Source: Beggiatoa alba B18LD (GTDB lineage: Bacteria; Pseudomonadota; Gammaproteobacteria; Beggiatoales; Beggiatoaceae). From it: a stretch of 64,000 nucleotides of DNA. The notes under the pieces are model-generated. The model saw only the letters and a program-made list of their open reading frames with translations. It was not told where the DNA came from and ran no database searches. Positions 34,984 to 43,719 of the stretch are shown one piece after another; the first letter of the stretch is position 1, and every line of letters starts with the position of its first letter. Position numbers and translations under genes: made by a program. The stretch spans positions 2,371,804 to 2,435,803 of the forward strand of contig NZ_JH600070.1 of assembly GCF_000245015.1 (NCBI RefSeq), written 5' to 3'.

Positions 34984-36063
34984 ATGCTTTGGGCAAATGA
35001 TTATGTTTTACCTGAATTAAACGCAAAACGTTATCCAAGTGTGACGGACAGTTCTTCATTTATTGATGTACGTTATTCTAGTCGTGCAGTTAATTTAGAA
35101 GATAAAGTCGTTATTAATGAACGTCGTCCTGTTTATACAGGGCAAGCATTGCGTATTCGTGTGTTAGCTCCACCGGGAGCAACTGGCGTTAGTATTGGGG
35201 GAGAGTCTAATCTTTGGCAGGGAAGCGCGGGCGATATTAGCAGTCGAGTACGCTTTAAAGCATATGATTATGACCCCGGAAATTTTATTTATGAACCTAC
35301 ACAACGCCCTGCTGGAGTCACAAATAATGTATATGCCAGTGATTTAGAGCCTGCGGGCGGTGGTTTAAGTCTCTCTTTATATGGAAAAATTGGAAGTAAA
35401 ACGCCACCATTAACAAGTCCCCGTTATTTATATTTTGTTTTGTATAATCCTGCAAATTCTGTGAATTTTACCTTTGAAAGTTTAAGTTTTTCTTTTGTTA
35501 TCGGTGATACGAATTTATATACTGCTTGGAGAAATAAACGTCCTTGGGCAGGTGGTAGTGGAAATATTGATGGGATTGGCGAGGAATATGGTAGTAGCAG
35601 CAATACACGTACAAGTAGCGTGCTCAATTTGCCCAATTTAGGGTTAGCCTCTGTCGGTGGCTCTGTGTTTTTTGGTGGGATTTCTTCTACCCAAGGTGGC
35701 GCATATTTACAACGTACTAATCACCCTTTAAGCAGTGTTGCAGATATTCAAGGTGCGATTCAGGTTGATTCGCAACATGTTGGACAAAATGTAGAATTAC
35801 TTATTTTTGCCAGTTATACACCGCCCAACACAACACAACGACTTTATTATATGTTGTCATCGCAAGGTTTAGAGTTATGGGATGGCAATCCGAACAGTTT
35901 AAAGGCATATAAACAAGGGATTGTGTTACAGTCTTATCACCCTTTTGAGTTGTATAAAGGGCAATTTGTTGGTACAGGTTTATTAAACGTTTATTTTGGG
36001 TATCGATTACCGAATAAAATGATTATTACCAGCAAACAATCTATTGATATCAATGTTTTTTAA
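34984..36063 (+). CDS. Unknown beta-rich 359-aa protein
   Basis: Not recognised. A strong AAGGAG site ten bases before ATG fixes the start, and there is no signal peptide or membrane helix. The composition is rich in Ser, Gly, Tyr and Asn with alternating patterns suggesting beta-strands (RYLYFVLYNPANSVNFTFE, VELLIFASYTPPNTTQRLYYML). The opening LWANDYVLPELNAKRYPSV and a repeated 'aromatic-x-Y' style hint at a repeat architecture, such as a C-terminal SH3-like or jelly-roll part. It lies divergent from icmF and about 130 bp before the lectin-tailed glycosyltransferase. Function unknown. Confidence 0.7.
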   Translation: MLWANDYVLPELNAKRYPSVTDSSSFIDVRYSSRAVNLEDKVVINERRPVYTGQALRIRVLAPPGATGVSIGGESNLWQGSAGDISSRVRFKAYDYDPGNFIYEPTQRPAGVTNNVYASDLEPAGGGLSLSLYGKIGSKTPPLTSPRYLYFVLYNPANSVNFTFESLSFSFVIGDTNLYTAWRNKRPWAGGSGNIDGIGEEYGSSSNTRTSSVLNLPNLGLASVGGSVFFGGISSTQGGAYLQRTNHPLSSVADIQGAIQVDSQHVGQNVELLIFASYTPPNTTQRLYYMLSSQGLELWDGNPNSLKAYKQGIVLQSYHPFELYKGQFVGTGLLNVYFGYRLPNKMIITSKQSIDINVF

Positions 36064-36197
36064 CTCGTTTTAATCATATCTATTGATGATTCGCTGAATT
36101 CACTGATTGATGTTCAAACTCAATTTAAGTTTCTTATCAAGATAAGGCTAGTGGTATTGCACTGCTAGTCTTCCTCTACTTCATAAAGCTGTTGCTT

Positions 36198-37886
36198 ATG
36201 TCATTGTCGCCTGCGTTTTCTCGCCTCCTAACTTATTATTTTATTGCTCTGTTCTGTAGTATTTTCGTTCTCAACTGCCTTTATAGTGTTCGACAGCCCG
36301 TTTGGAGTCCTCTCGATGAATGGGCGCATTATGACTATATTGAACAGCTGAGTCATTGGCAGTTACCTGATGCAACACAGCCTTTTGCGCCTTATACGCA
36401 AATGATTTCTTCAGTAGAGTTTAAAAAGCCCATTCAAGGGGTACAAACCTCTTATCAGGCACAACAACCACCTGTTTATTATGCATTATTAGCCATTCCA
36501 AACTATCTGTTAAAACAGTTTAACGTCACCCCAACGCATCAAATTAAACTATTACGGCTGTTTAATCCGTTCTTTATTGCACTAGCTTGTATTATTCTCT
36601 GGTTAGTTTTTAGAACACTGGCAGTACAAACAGACATTAATCCGCAATATGGATACGGATTAATCCTCACGATTATGCTATTAGATGCTGACCGCCGTTA
36701 TGGTCTCAATAATAACTACTTGCCTTTATTATGGAATAGTCTTTGTTTACTTTACTTAGTGCGCTGGTGGCAATGTCCGACAAAGATGCAATTAACGCTT
36801 GCGATTGGCTTTGCCGTCTTGGGGTTTTTAACTAAATATACTAATGCTTACATGTTGGTGATTTGCTATAGCACAGTATTTTTTGCCTATTGTAATCCTA
36901 CTAAGCGCGTATTAATTAATTGGTTACGTCAACTGCCTGTTGCCAGTTTACCTTTAGGGCTCATTCTTCTTTTTTTCCTATTTAATTATATTCATACAGG
37001 TAGTTTGCTAAATACACAAATGACGCAACAATTATTCAGTGCGTCTGTGTATTCTGTTAATGAGCCATTGCACTTTATTAATTTGTTTTTTAAAAAATTA
37101 TTAAATACCTCACATATCTTTGAATTACCCGACGCGGTTATTTGGTTCGCAGGGTTGAATTTAGTAATTAACCTAATCATGGGAGCTTATGATGGCTTTT
37201 ATCGACATCACCCATGGAGCAAATTAATTTTTCTCTCTGCATTACTCACTGCGGGGCTATTGGGGGCGGGTTGGTGGTTAAATATTCATCAAACAGGTAT
37301 TTATTGGTTTGAATATCGTCACTATGCGGGCTATATCGGTTTTAGTTTACTTGCAATTACACCGATTTATTTTTTAACCGCTTATTTCAAAAAAATATTA
37401 TGGGGAGTCTATCTGTTCCTGTTAACAGGTATGACAAGCGTTTATGCCTTTCAAGTTTCTTTGATGTTTGACACGCCTAAAAAACAATTAGTTAATCAAG
37501 CAAATCAGCAATGTTTAGAAGCTCCCCCATTTTTAAATTATCGCAATGGAACGCCTTTATGGACGCAAGCCTGTCAAGCAATAGAACAACAATTATGGCG
37601 TTATAATTATCATGAACAAGCCATTAAAATTGCTAAAAATACCTGCATCGATGCGTCTATCGATGATAATTTTCGCCATACCGATGGCAGTATCATTTTT
37701 TTCTGGGATTGTTTAGCAACGGCTAATCAAGTGTGGTATTACGACGAATCGCGTCATCAATTTCGTACCGAAGAGGGGAAATGCTTAACAATGGTGAATC
37801 ACGGGGCTAATAATGAAGAAGGAATGACTTCTATTCGTTTGTGGACGTGTAACGATTCGCTAGAACAACAATGGGTATTTAAGTAA
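36198..37886 (+). CDS. Multi-helix membrane glycosyltransferase-like protein with C-terminal ricin-B-like lectin domain
   Basis: About 562 aa. The N-terminal 430 residues hold some 9-11 membrane helices with a periplasmic first loop PVWSPLDEWAHYDYIEQLSH, the acidic (D-E) motif typical of DUF2142/GT-C lipid-linked sugar transferases. The C-terminal 125 residues contain QxW-type motifs of ricin B/CBM13 lectins (ANQVWYYDESR, KCLTMVNHG, RLWTCNDSLEQQWVFK), so a beta-trefoil or part of one faces the periplasm. A TTG start two codons earlier is possible; no clear ribosome-binding site is seen for either. It likely moves sugars from polyprenyl phosphate to a periplasmic acceptor; donor and acceptor are unknown. 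Confidence 0.75.
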   Translation: MSLSPAFSRLLTYYFIALFCSIFVLNCLYSVRQPVWSPLDEWAHYDYIEQLSHWQLPDATQPFAPYTQMISSVEFKKPIQGVQTSYQAQQPPVYYALLAIPNYLLKQFNVTPTHQIKLLRLFNPFFIALACIILWLVFRTLAVQTDINPQYGYGLILTIMLLDADRRYGLNNNYLPLLWNSLCLLYLVRWWQCPTKMQLTLAIGFAVLGFLTKYTNAYMLVICYSTVFFAYCNPTKRVLINWLRQLPVASLPLGLILLFFLFNYIHTGSLLNTQMTQQLFSASVYSVNEPLHFINLFFKKLLNTSHIFELPDAVIWFAGLNLVINLIMGAYDGFYRHHPWSKLIFLSALLTAGLLGAGWWLNIHQTGIYWFEYRHYAGYIGFSLLAITPIYFLTAYFKKILWGVYLFLLTGMTSVYAFQVSLMFDTPKKQLVNQANQQCLEAPPFLNYRNGTPLWTQACQAIEQQLWRYNYHEQAIKIAKNTCIDASIDDNFRHTDGSIIFFWDCLATANQVWYYDESRHQFRTEEGKCLTMVNHGANNEEGMTSIRLWTCNDSLEQQWVFK

Positions 37887-37889
37887 GCC

Positions 37890-38166
37890 AACGTGAGTAC
37901 GGCGAGTTTCTTTTAAAAAGACAACAACTTGTCTGAATCAGGATTCACAGGATTTTCAGGATTAGCAGGATTAAAAAGCGTGATTCACCTGACTTTTTGG
38001 TTTAAGGGTTTTAAATCCTGTTAATCCTGAAAATCCTGATTCAGACAATGTTTTAATCCTATCTGGTGAATCCAGATGAAAAACAAGAGAGTAATCTCTG
38101 CCAGTCCGTCAAACCTTTTCGCGTGTTCCGACAGACCTACTCGGTTTTAAAAACCTAGCAGGTCTC
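37890..38166. repeat. Element A copy 4 (GGATT variant, convergent gap)
   Basis: Left terminal repeat AACGTGAGTACGGCGAG, almost identical to the right end of the IS982 remnant (AACGCGAGTACGGCGA). The palindrome 37930-38047 uses CAGGATTTTCAGGATTAG on the left and the matching AATCCTGAAAATCCTGATT on the right. A spacer with an ATCTGGTGAATCCAGAT hairpin follows, then the terminator hairpin 38133-38163 (GACCTACTCGG / CCTAGCAGGTC). It fills the gap between two convergent genes. Confidence 0.85.
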
Positions 38167-38176
38167 TGTTTTATAA

Positions 38177-38692
38177 TCAATCTAACACCATCAATCCTCT
38201 TAATTGATTGGGGGTTAAAGCCCAACAGAGTTGTGCTTGTCCTGCTTCTACTTCACTGTCAAAGTTTAATAAACAAGCCCCCCCTTTTTTAAACGGCAAC
38301 CAATCATTGACATGTCCTGTCAGTAACCATGTGGCTAGCTCGCATAAATCAGGCTCATGCCCTACTAATGCAATCGTGTGATTTGTATAAGCTTCTGTTT
38401 GTAAAGTATTTAGCACATCATGCATAGAGCGGTCAGGGGAGAGAGAGGGTAAACAATGGCGATGTGCTTCAGGGTAATATTCCGACAGAATATCTGCGGT
38501 TTGTACGGCACGCACAAGTGGACTGCTAAATATCTGTTGAATTGTCGGCAGTTGCGTTTTAATGCCAGCGGCATTTTTATGCATTTTATTGATGCCCTTT
38601 GGTGTCAGTGGGCGTAAATCGTCGCTTTTGCCTGTCATCGCAAACTCATCTCGTTCTTCTGCAATGGCATGACGGACAAGTAATACGTTCAT
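38177..38692 (-). CDS. sixA: Phosphohistidine phosphatase SixA
   Basis: The 171-aa histidine phosphatase-superfamily protein has the RHG core as LVRHAIAEERDEF (catalytic His8), R near SSPLVRAVQTA and the second His in LVGHEPDLCELA. In E. coli SixA removes phosphate from phosphohistidine of HPt domains and of the nitrogen PTS. It lies 60 bp downstream of the PPK2-type gene in the same direction; the pairing of SixA with polyphosphate genes is also found elsewhere, so a shared phosphate-related role is possible. Confidence 0.93.
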   Translation of the reverse strand: MNVLLVRHAIAEERDEFAMTGKSDDLRPLTPKGINKMHKNAAGIKTQLPTIQQIFSSPLVRAVQTADILSEYYPEAHRHCLPSLSPDRSMHDVLNTLQTEAYTNHTIALVGHEPDLCELATWLLTGHVNDWLPFKKGGACLLNFDSEVEAGQAQLCWALTPNQLRGLMVLD

Positions 38693-38755
38693 GATTCAAT
38701 CCTTTTAATACGCTTGTTGATACGGAAAATCATTCAGATATTTAGCAGTTACTGG

Positions 38756-40351
38756 CTATTTCTTCTGTTGTTTACGGGTGTCTAAGGCTTTTTCTAAGCA
38801 TTCACAGACGGTTTTTAGCACTTCAATCCGCGCCCATTGTTTATCGTTTGCGGCAATTAATTTCCATGGTGCGTAATCGGTACTTGTGCGCGAAACCATG
38901 TCATTTACTGCCAGTGCGTATTTATCCCATTTTTCACGGTTACGCCAATCTTCGCTGGTGATTTTGTGCTGTTTGTAAGCAATCACTTCACGCTCTTCGA
39001 AACGACGGAGTTGTTCTTCTTTACTAATATGTAACCAGAATTTGATGACAACCCCACCGCCATAAACGCGGGATTCGTCAACGTTTTGTAAAAAGGATTC
39101 GACGAGTTGTTCTTCAAAACTGTTAATTTCTAGGTAAGCGCGTTTCCATTCATGTTCTTGTGCAAAGCCTTCTACTCGCTCGACAAGCACGCGCCCATAC
39201 CATGAGCGGTCATAAAGGGTGAAGCGTCCTGCACGGGGCACATGTCGCCAGAATCGCCATAAGTAATGATGGGCGCGTTCTTCATCTGTGGGTGCAGCGG
39301 TGGAAATAACGCGATAGAGACGAGCATCTAAGGCTTGGGTTAATCGGCGAATCGCGCCCCCTTTACCTGCTGCGTCCCAGCCTTCAAAGACGATGACGGT
39401 GGAGAGTTTTTCATGATTGGCGAGCCAGCTTAAGCGGTGGAGTTTACCTTGATAATGGGATAGTTCTTCATTGTATTTTTTCCCGCTAATGCTTTGGTTT
39501 AAGTCAACACGGTCTAAGATGGTTAGTGGGGTGTTGAATTGAGCAACAAGGGTATTGCTGGGGGCAATTTGGTCGTCATCGATACGCAGTTGTTCAGCGG
39601 ATTGTAGGGCGTTGAGGCTATCAGCTTGTTTGCTTTTTTCTTGATAGTTGATGAATTTTTGTAGGGTTTCGAGAATAGTACGTGCAACGGTGATATTGCG
39701 ATAACGTTCGTCAGTTGCTTCTACTAATGTCCAAGGGGCAGCCCCTGAATCAGTGTGACGAATAGCACGTTCTGCCGCTCTTGCGAATGCGTCGTAATGT
39801 TCGGCAAGTTCCCAATCGCTGCTGGAGACACTGCGGATGCTGTTGGGGTCTTTTTCTAGTTTTTTTAACCGTTTGGCTTGAGATTTTTGGGATAAGTGTA
39901 ACCAGAATTTAAAAATAATCGCCCCATCTTCAACCAGCATGTTTTCAAAACGGCGTATCGCAACCAAACTTTCGTCGAAAAAACTTAAGTCGACTTCGTT
40001 CATGGCATATTTGTCAATAATATCAGCGTACCAACCACCGAAAAAAACGCCAACTCGACCGCGTGCGGGTAAATTACGCCAGAATCGCCAGCCATAAGGG
40101 CGTTCGCGTTCTTCGTCGGTGAGCGTGTCTAGGGAAATGGTTTCAAGTCCGCGTGTGTCTAGCCATTCATTCAGTGCGTTGACTGTTTCGCCACGTCCTG
40201 CGGCATTAACGCCTGAAATAATGATAATCACAGGTGCGTTGGTTTTGCTCAGTGCAAATTGAGCTTGTAGCAAGCCTGCTCGTAATTCAGGTAAGAGTGC
40301 TTTGTATTCTTCTTTGTTTACTTTTCTTCCTAATTCAACAGCTTCAAACAT
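38756..40351 (-). CDS. pap: Polyphosphate:AMP phosphotransferase (two-domain PPK2 class II)
   Basis: Transfers phosphate from polyphosphate to AMP, giving ADP, in the cytoplasm. The 531 aa consist of two PPK2 domains. The C-terminal one (about 270-500) has an intact P-loop FEGWDAAGKGGAIRRL, the lid RFWRHVPRAGRFTLYDRSWYGRVLVERV (quoted in part) and D-R-S-W-Y-G-R. The N-terminal one (about 40-250) has SGVNAAGRGETVN, where the P-loop lysine is arginine, and FFGGWYADI in place of DRSWY, so it is probably inactive, as known for this class. An AGAGG site precedes ATG. Beggiatoa accumulate polyphosphate, which fits. Confidence 0.93.
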   Translation of the reverse strand: MFEAVELGRKVNKEEYKALLPELRAGLLQAQFALSKTNAPVIIIISGVNAAGRGETVNALNEWLDTRGLETISLDTLTDEERERPYGWRFWRNLPARGRVGVFFGGWYADIIDKYAMNEVDLSFFDESLVAIRRFENMLVEDGAIIFKFWLHLSQKSQAKRLKKLEKDPNSIRSVSSSDWELAEHYDAFARAAERAIRHTDSGAAPWTLVEATDERYRNITVARTILETLQKFINYQEKSKQADSLNALQSAEQLRIDDDQIAPSNTLVAQFNTPLTILDRVDLNQSISGKKYNEELSHYQGKLHRLSWLANHEKLSTVIVFEGWDAAGKGGAIRRLTQALDARLYRVISTAAPTDEERAHHYLWRFWRHVPRAGRFTLYDRSWYGRVLVERVEGFAQEHEWKRAYLEINSFEEQLVESFLQNVDESRVYGGGVVIKFWLHISKEEQLRRFEEREVIAYKQHKITSEDWRNREKWDKYALAVNDMVSRTSTDYAPWKLIAANDKQWARIEVLKTVCECLEKALDTRKQQKK

Positions 40352-40608
40352 ATGCGCCCTCTATGATTCAGTCAATAATGTTATGTGTGTTGTTTATGGT
40401 GCGTTGTTTATTGGTTGTCAGGATTGGGCATTCATTCTGGGGGGGAAAGAACGCCTTGTCTTTGTCGCACCTTGTTATTTTACGGCGATACGGGTCTTAT
40501 GCGTCATCGTGAGTATGATAATATGCTTTATTAATGTTAAATATTAGGGGTTATTTAGTTTTTTTATTGTTGCAGAGCGTCATTTGCACGTTTTGCTCAG
40601 AGAATTTC

Positions 40609-41580
40609 ATGAATAGAAAACGCATCGTTATTATTGCTGGGACATTGTTTAGTCTGATATTGCTGGTTGTGGTGTTATGGCGATTGGATTGGCAGGCTTT
40701 TGTTAATGCGTTGACGCAATTGTCTTATGCACATGTTGTTGTTGCAATGTTGGGAATTTTGGGCGTTGTTGCATTACGTGCTTTACGTTGGTTATTGATT
40801 AATAACGTATCAATATCGCAATTCAAAGCCTTTTGGCAGGCGGCGGCAATTGGGTTTTTAGGAAATATGATTTATCCCTTGCGTGCGGGGGAAGTTTTGC
40901 GCGTTTTGGCATTGCATCATTTTTTAGGCATTCCCTTTGGTAAAGCGTTATCTAGTGCGGTGATTGACCGTATGTTAGATATGATGCTTGTTGGAATCTT
41001 TATGTTATTTGTGATTTGGTTACATGGTAGCCGTTTAGATGCAAGTATCGGCATTGGTGCGATTGGTATTTTTGTGCTCTGTATCCTTGTTTTATTAGGA
41101 TTATTATTTTTAGCCGATAAATTGTTGCAGTCTGCAAAGCAATGGCATTTTCATCGTCATTGGCAAATCCGTTTACTGCATTTGTATTGTCATGGTTTAC
41201 AAGGTGTTATAGATTTTCGTCAAGCACCTTATGCCTTAACAGTTGTTCCGCTGACCTTAATCGTATTTTTAGGGGATTATTACATTATGTGGCAGGTGAT
41301 GGCGGCGTTTGGTTGGGAGTTGCCTTATAGTGCCGCGATTACTGTTGGGGTTTTTATTATGCTAGGGGCTTCTTTGCCTTCTGCACCCAGTTACATAGGT
41401 ATTTATCAAGTAGCGGCGATTTTAGCCTTAAAGCTGTATGACGTTGGAACGAGTGAGGCTGTAGCCTATTCTTTAGTCTTGCAGTTAGTACAGTTTATTG
41501 TCTTAGGGATTCAAGGCGGTTTAGTGACTTTGTATTGTGGTTTTCATTTGTCGAGAAATCCGCAAGTTGAGGGGCAGTAA
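40609..41580 (+). CDS. Flippase-like integral membrane protein (AglD/MprF N-terminal family)
   Basis: About 323 aa with eight or so membrane helices. Family marks: GFLGNMIYPLRAGEVLRVLALHHF, SSAVIDRMLDMMLVGIF and LPSAPSYIGIYQVAAILAL (quoted in part), which match the lysylphosphatidylglycerol synthetase TM region / UPF0104 family. Such proteins flip lipid-linked molecules or support cell-envelope lipid synthesis. The start 40609 (MNRKRIVIIAGTLFSLI) is preferred over an ATG 25 codons upstream because the membrane topology begins there and an AGAGA site is near. Substrate unknown. Confidence 0.87.
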   Translation: MNRKRIVIIAGTLFSLILLVVVLWRLDWQAFVNALTQLSYAHVVVAMLGILGVVALRALRWLLINNVSISQFKAFWQAAAIGFLGNMIYPLRAGEVLRVLALHHFLGIPFGKALSSAVIDRMLDMMLVGIFMLFVIWLHGSRLDASIGIGAIGIFVLCILVLLGLLFLADKLLQSAKQWHFHRHWQIRLLHLYCHGLQGVIDFRQAPYALTVVPLTLIVFLGDYYIMWQVMAAFGWELPYSAAITVGVFIMLGASLPSAPSYIGIYQVAAILALKLYDVGTSEAVAYSLVLQLVQFIVLGIQGGLVTLYCGFHLSRNPQVEGQ

Positions 41581-41717
41581 TTTGATTCTATCGAGATTCT
41601 TGAAATAAAAAAGAACCTGTTAGGTTTTGAAAACTTAGCAGGTTTTTATTTTGTCTGAATCAGGATTAAGCGGATTAAAAACGTTAAACTGATTTTATCT
41701 TGAAAATCTTGTTAATC
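41581..41717. repeat. Element A copy 5 (reverse orientation, degenerate)
   Basis: Degenerate end TTTGATTCTATCGAGATTC directly after the TAA of the flippase-like gene. Next is the terminator hairpin 41613-41644 (AACCTGTTAGG / TTAGCAGGTT followed by TTTA), then the palindrome from TGTCTGAATCAGGATTAA to AATCCTAATTCAAG. The far arm overlaps the last codons and stop of the TPR gene. It fills the convergent gap. Confidence 0.75.
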
Positions 41718-43559
41718 CTAATTCAAGTCGCTTATTGTTTCTTGCAGGGTTTCAAATGAAATTTTCCTTTGAAAATAAACAATAAACTGTTGTGCAATTT
41801 GTTGATGTTTAGAAGAAAGTTGCAGGATAATAGGTTGCAGATTATTAAAATCCCAATTTATTTTAACAGTGGGTGAAAGTTGTTGAATCGCTGTTAATAG
41901 TGGTTTTAAAGAGGATTCGGGATTTGCTATCCATTGAAGAAAAGGAATAATGGCAAACTCTTGTACCCGATTATTTAAGATAGGTAGCATAACGGCTAAA
42001 CGTTGTTGCATTCGGTTTAAATCATTTTGAACAAGTGCTAATTCAATATCGTTGCCTAAAGCAAGCAAATGATTAGGTTGTATTGCTAATGCACGCGCAA
42101 AAACTTCAGCGATTTTTGTAGTTGGTAGCCCTGACAGCCTCCATAAACTTACCCCGTAATTACTCCATGCAAGCGCATCATTAGGCTTGAGCTGAATGAC
42201 TTTATCAAAACTTTCTACTGATTCTTTATAGCGAGCTAGATAGTTAAGTACAATCCCTCGGTTATTCCAAGCATCAGCGAAATCAGGTTTGCATTCAATG
42301 GCTTTATCGTAACTTTCTATTGCTTCTTCATAGCGAACTAAATGACGAAGTGCAAGTCCACGGTTATACCACGCATTAGCTAAATCAGGGTTGAATTGAA
42401 TCGCTTTATCACAACTTTCTATCGCTTCTTCATAGCGGGCTGAATGAAAGAGCGCAACCCCTCGGCTACTCCATGCAGTCGCTAAATCAGGTTTGAATTG
42501 AATCGCTTTATCATAGCTTTCTATGGCTTCCTGATAACGGGCTAAATTAGAGAGTGCAATCCCACGGTTAAACCATATTTCAGCGTTATCAGGCTGTAAT
42601 TGAACAGCTTTGTTAAAAGCTTTTATTGCCTCTTCATAGCGCGTTAAGGCATTGAGCGCATATCCCTGATTATTCCACGTTTCAGCATTATCAGGTTGTA
42701 ATTGAATGACTTTATCAAAAGTCTCTATCGCCTCTTCATAACGCGTTAAAATACTGAGTGCATTGCCCCGATTATGCCATGCCTCGGCATTATCAGGCTG
42801 TAATTGAATGACTTTGTCAAAAGCCTCTATTGCGTCTTCATCACGAGTTAAAGCTCTGAGCGCAACCCCACGACCCAGCCATGCTTCAGCATTATCAGGC
42901 TGTAATTGAATGACTTTGTCAAAAGTTTCTAGTTCCTCCTTATAATGGGTTAAAGTTGCTAGTGCAATATCCCATCTCTCAGTATTATCAGACTGTAATT
43001 GATAGGCTTTATTAAAATTTTCTAGTGCCTCCTCATAATGGGTTAAAGTAGCGAGTGCAACCCGACTCTCCTCCCATGCATCAGCATTATCAATCTGTAA
43101 TTTAATGACTTTATTAAAACTTTCTATTGCCTCTTCATAGCGATTTAAAGCACCGAGTGCAAACCCACGATCCAGCCATGCTGTAGCATTATTAGGCTGT
43201 AATTGAATGATTTTGTCAGAATCTTCCAGTGCCCTTTCATAATGACTTAAAACAATGCGTGTAACCCCGTTATAATCCCATGCTTTAGTATTATCAGCTT
43301 GTAATTTAACGGTTTTATCAAAGTTTTCTGTTGCTGCTTGATAATGGGTTAAGACACCAAGAGCAAATCCGCGCTGTAACCATGCATCAGGATTATTAGG
43401 TTGTAATTGAATAACTTTATCAAAACATTCGATTGCTTCTTCATAGCGACTTAAAGCAATGAGTGCAGACCCACGCTGTAGCCATGCTTCAGCATTATCA
43501 GGTTGTAATTGAATGACTTTATCAAGGGTATCTATGACCTCTTTGGCTGTTTTACGCAT
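41718..43559 (-). CDS. TPR-repeat protein, 14-15 tandem repeats
   Basis: The 613 aa start with MRKTAKEVIDTL and then 14-15 tetratricopeptide repeats of 34 residues (consensus DKVIQLQPDNAEAWLNRG and YEEAIE), up to about residue 500. A helical C-terminal region of about 110 residues (NRMQQRLAVMLPILNNR, LQWIANPESSLKPLL, FQRKISFETLQETI) ends the protein. Repeats 1-10 keep LQPDN almost unchanged and repeats 11-13 have F(K/N)PDLA, indicating stepwise DNA-level duplications. One repeat (RWDIALATLTHYK) is shortened by two residues. No signal peptide. Probably a protein-interaction scaffold; partners unknown. The stop codon is in element A. Confidence 0.88.
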   Translation of the reverse strand: MRKTAKEVIDTLDKVIQLQPDNAEAWLQRGSALIALSRYEEAIECFDKVIQLQPNNPDAWLQRGFALGVLTHYQAATENFDKTVKLQADNTKAWDYNGVTRIVLSHYERALEDSDKIIQLQPNNATAWLDRGFALGALNRYEEAIESFNKVIKLQIDNADAWEESRVALATLTHYEEALENFNKAYQLQSDNTERWDIALATLTHYKEELETFDKVIQLQPDNAEAWLGRGVALRALTRDEDAIEAFDKVIQLQPDNAEAWHNRGNALSILTRYEEAIETFDKVIQLQPDNAETWNNQGYALNALTRYEEAIKAFNKAVQLQPDNAEIWFNRGIALSNLARYQEAIESYDKAIQFKPDLATAWSSRGVALFHSARYEEAIESCDKAIQFNPDLANAWYNRGLALRHLVRYEEAIESYDKAIECKPDFADAWNNRGIVLNYLARYKESVESFDKVIQLKPNDALAWSNYGVSLWRLSGLPTTKIAEVFARALAIQPNHLLALGNDIELALVQNDLNRMQQRLAVMLPILNNRVQEFAIIPFLQWIANPESSLKPLLTAIQQLSPTVKINWDFNNLQPIILQLSSKHQQIAQQFIVYFQRKISFETLQETISDLN

Positions 43560-43662
43560 TATTTTCTCTCTTTATAGTTAAAAATAACCTAAATTCAGTC
43601 CAATTTTCAAAATCTAACGGGTCTTTTTCATTTGGAAACCCCTGTTAATTTTGATTAGATAA

Positions 43663-43699
43663 AAACGGATAATACCGCTTGAAGTGATACTATCCGTTT
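43663..43699 (-). terminator. Intrinsic terminator of the inositol-phosphatase-family gene
   Basis: On the minus strand AAACGGATAGTAT pairs (with G-U wobble) with GTATTATCCGTTT and is followed by TTTTT. It lies about 20 bases after the stop of the phosphatase gene. Confidence 0.75.
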
Positions 43700-43719
43700 A
43701 GTAAGTCTGTACGTTAATG

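Noticed and set aside
41718-43559. Regular direct repeats that could be mistaken for a CRISPR-like or satellite array
   Set aside because: The period is 102 bp (34 codons), the frame is open throughout and the translation is a clean TPR series.
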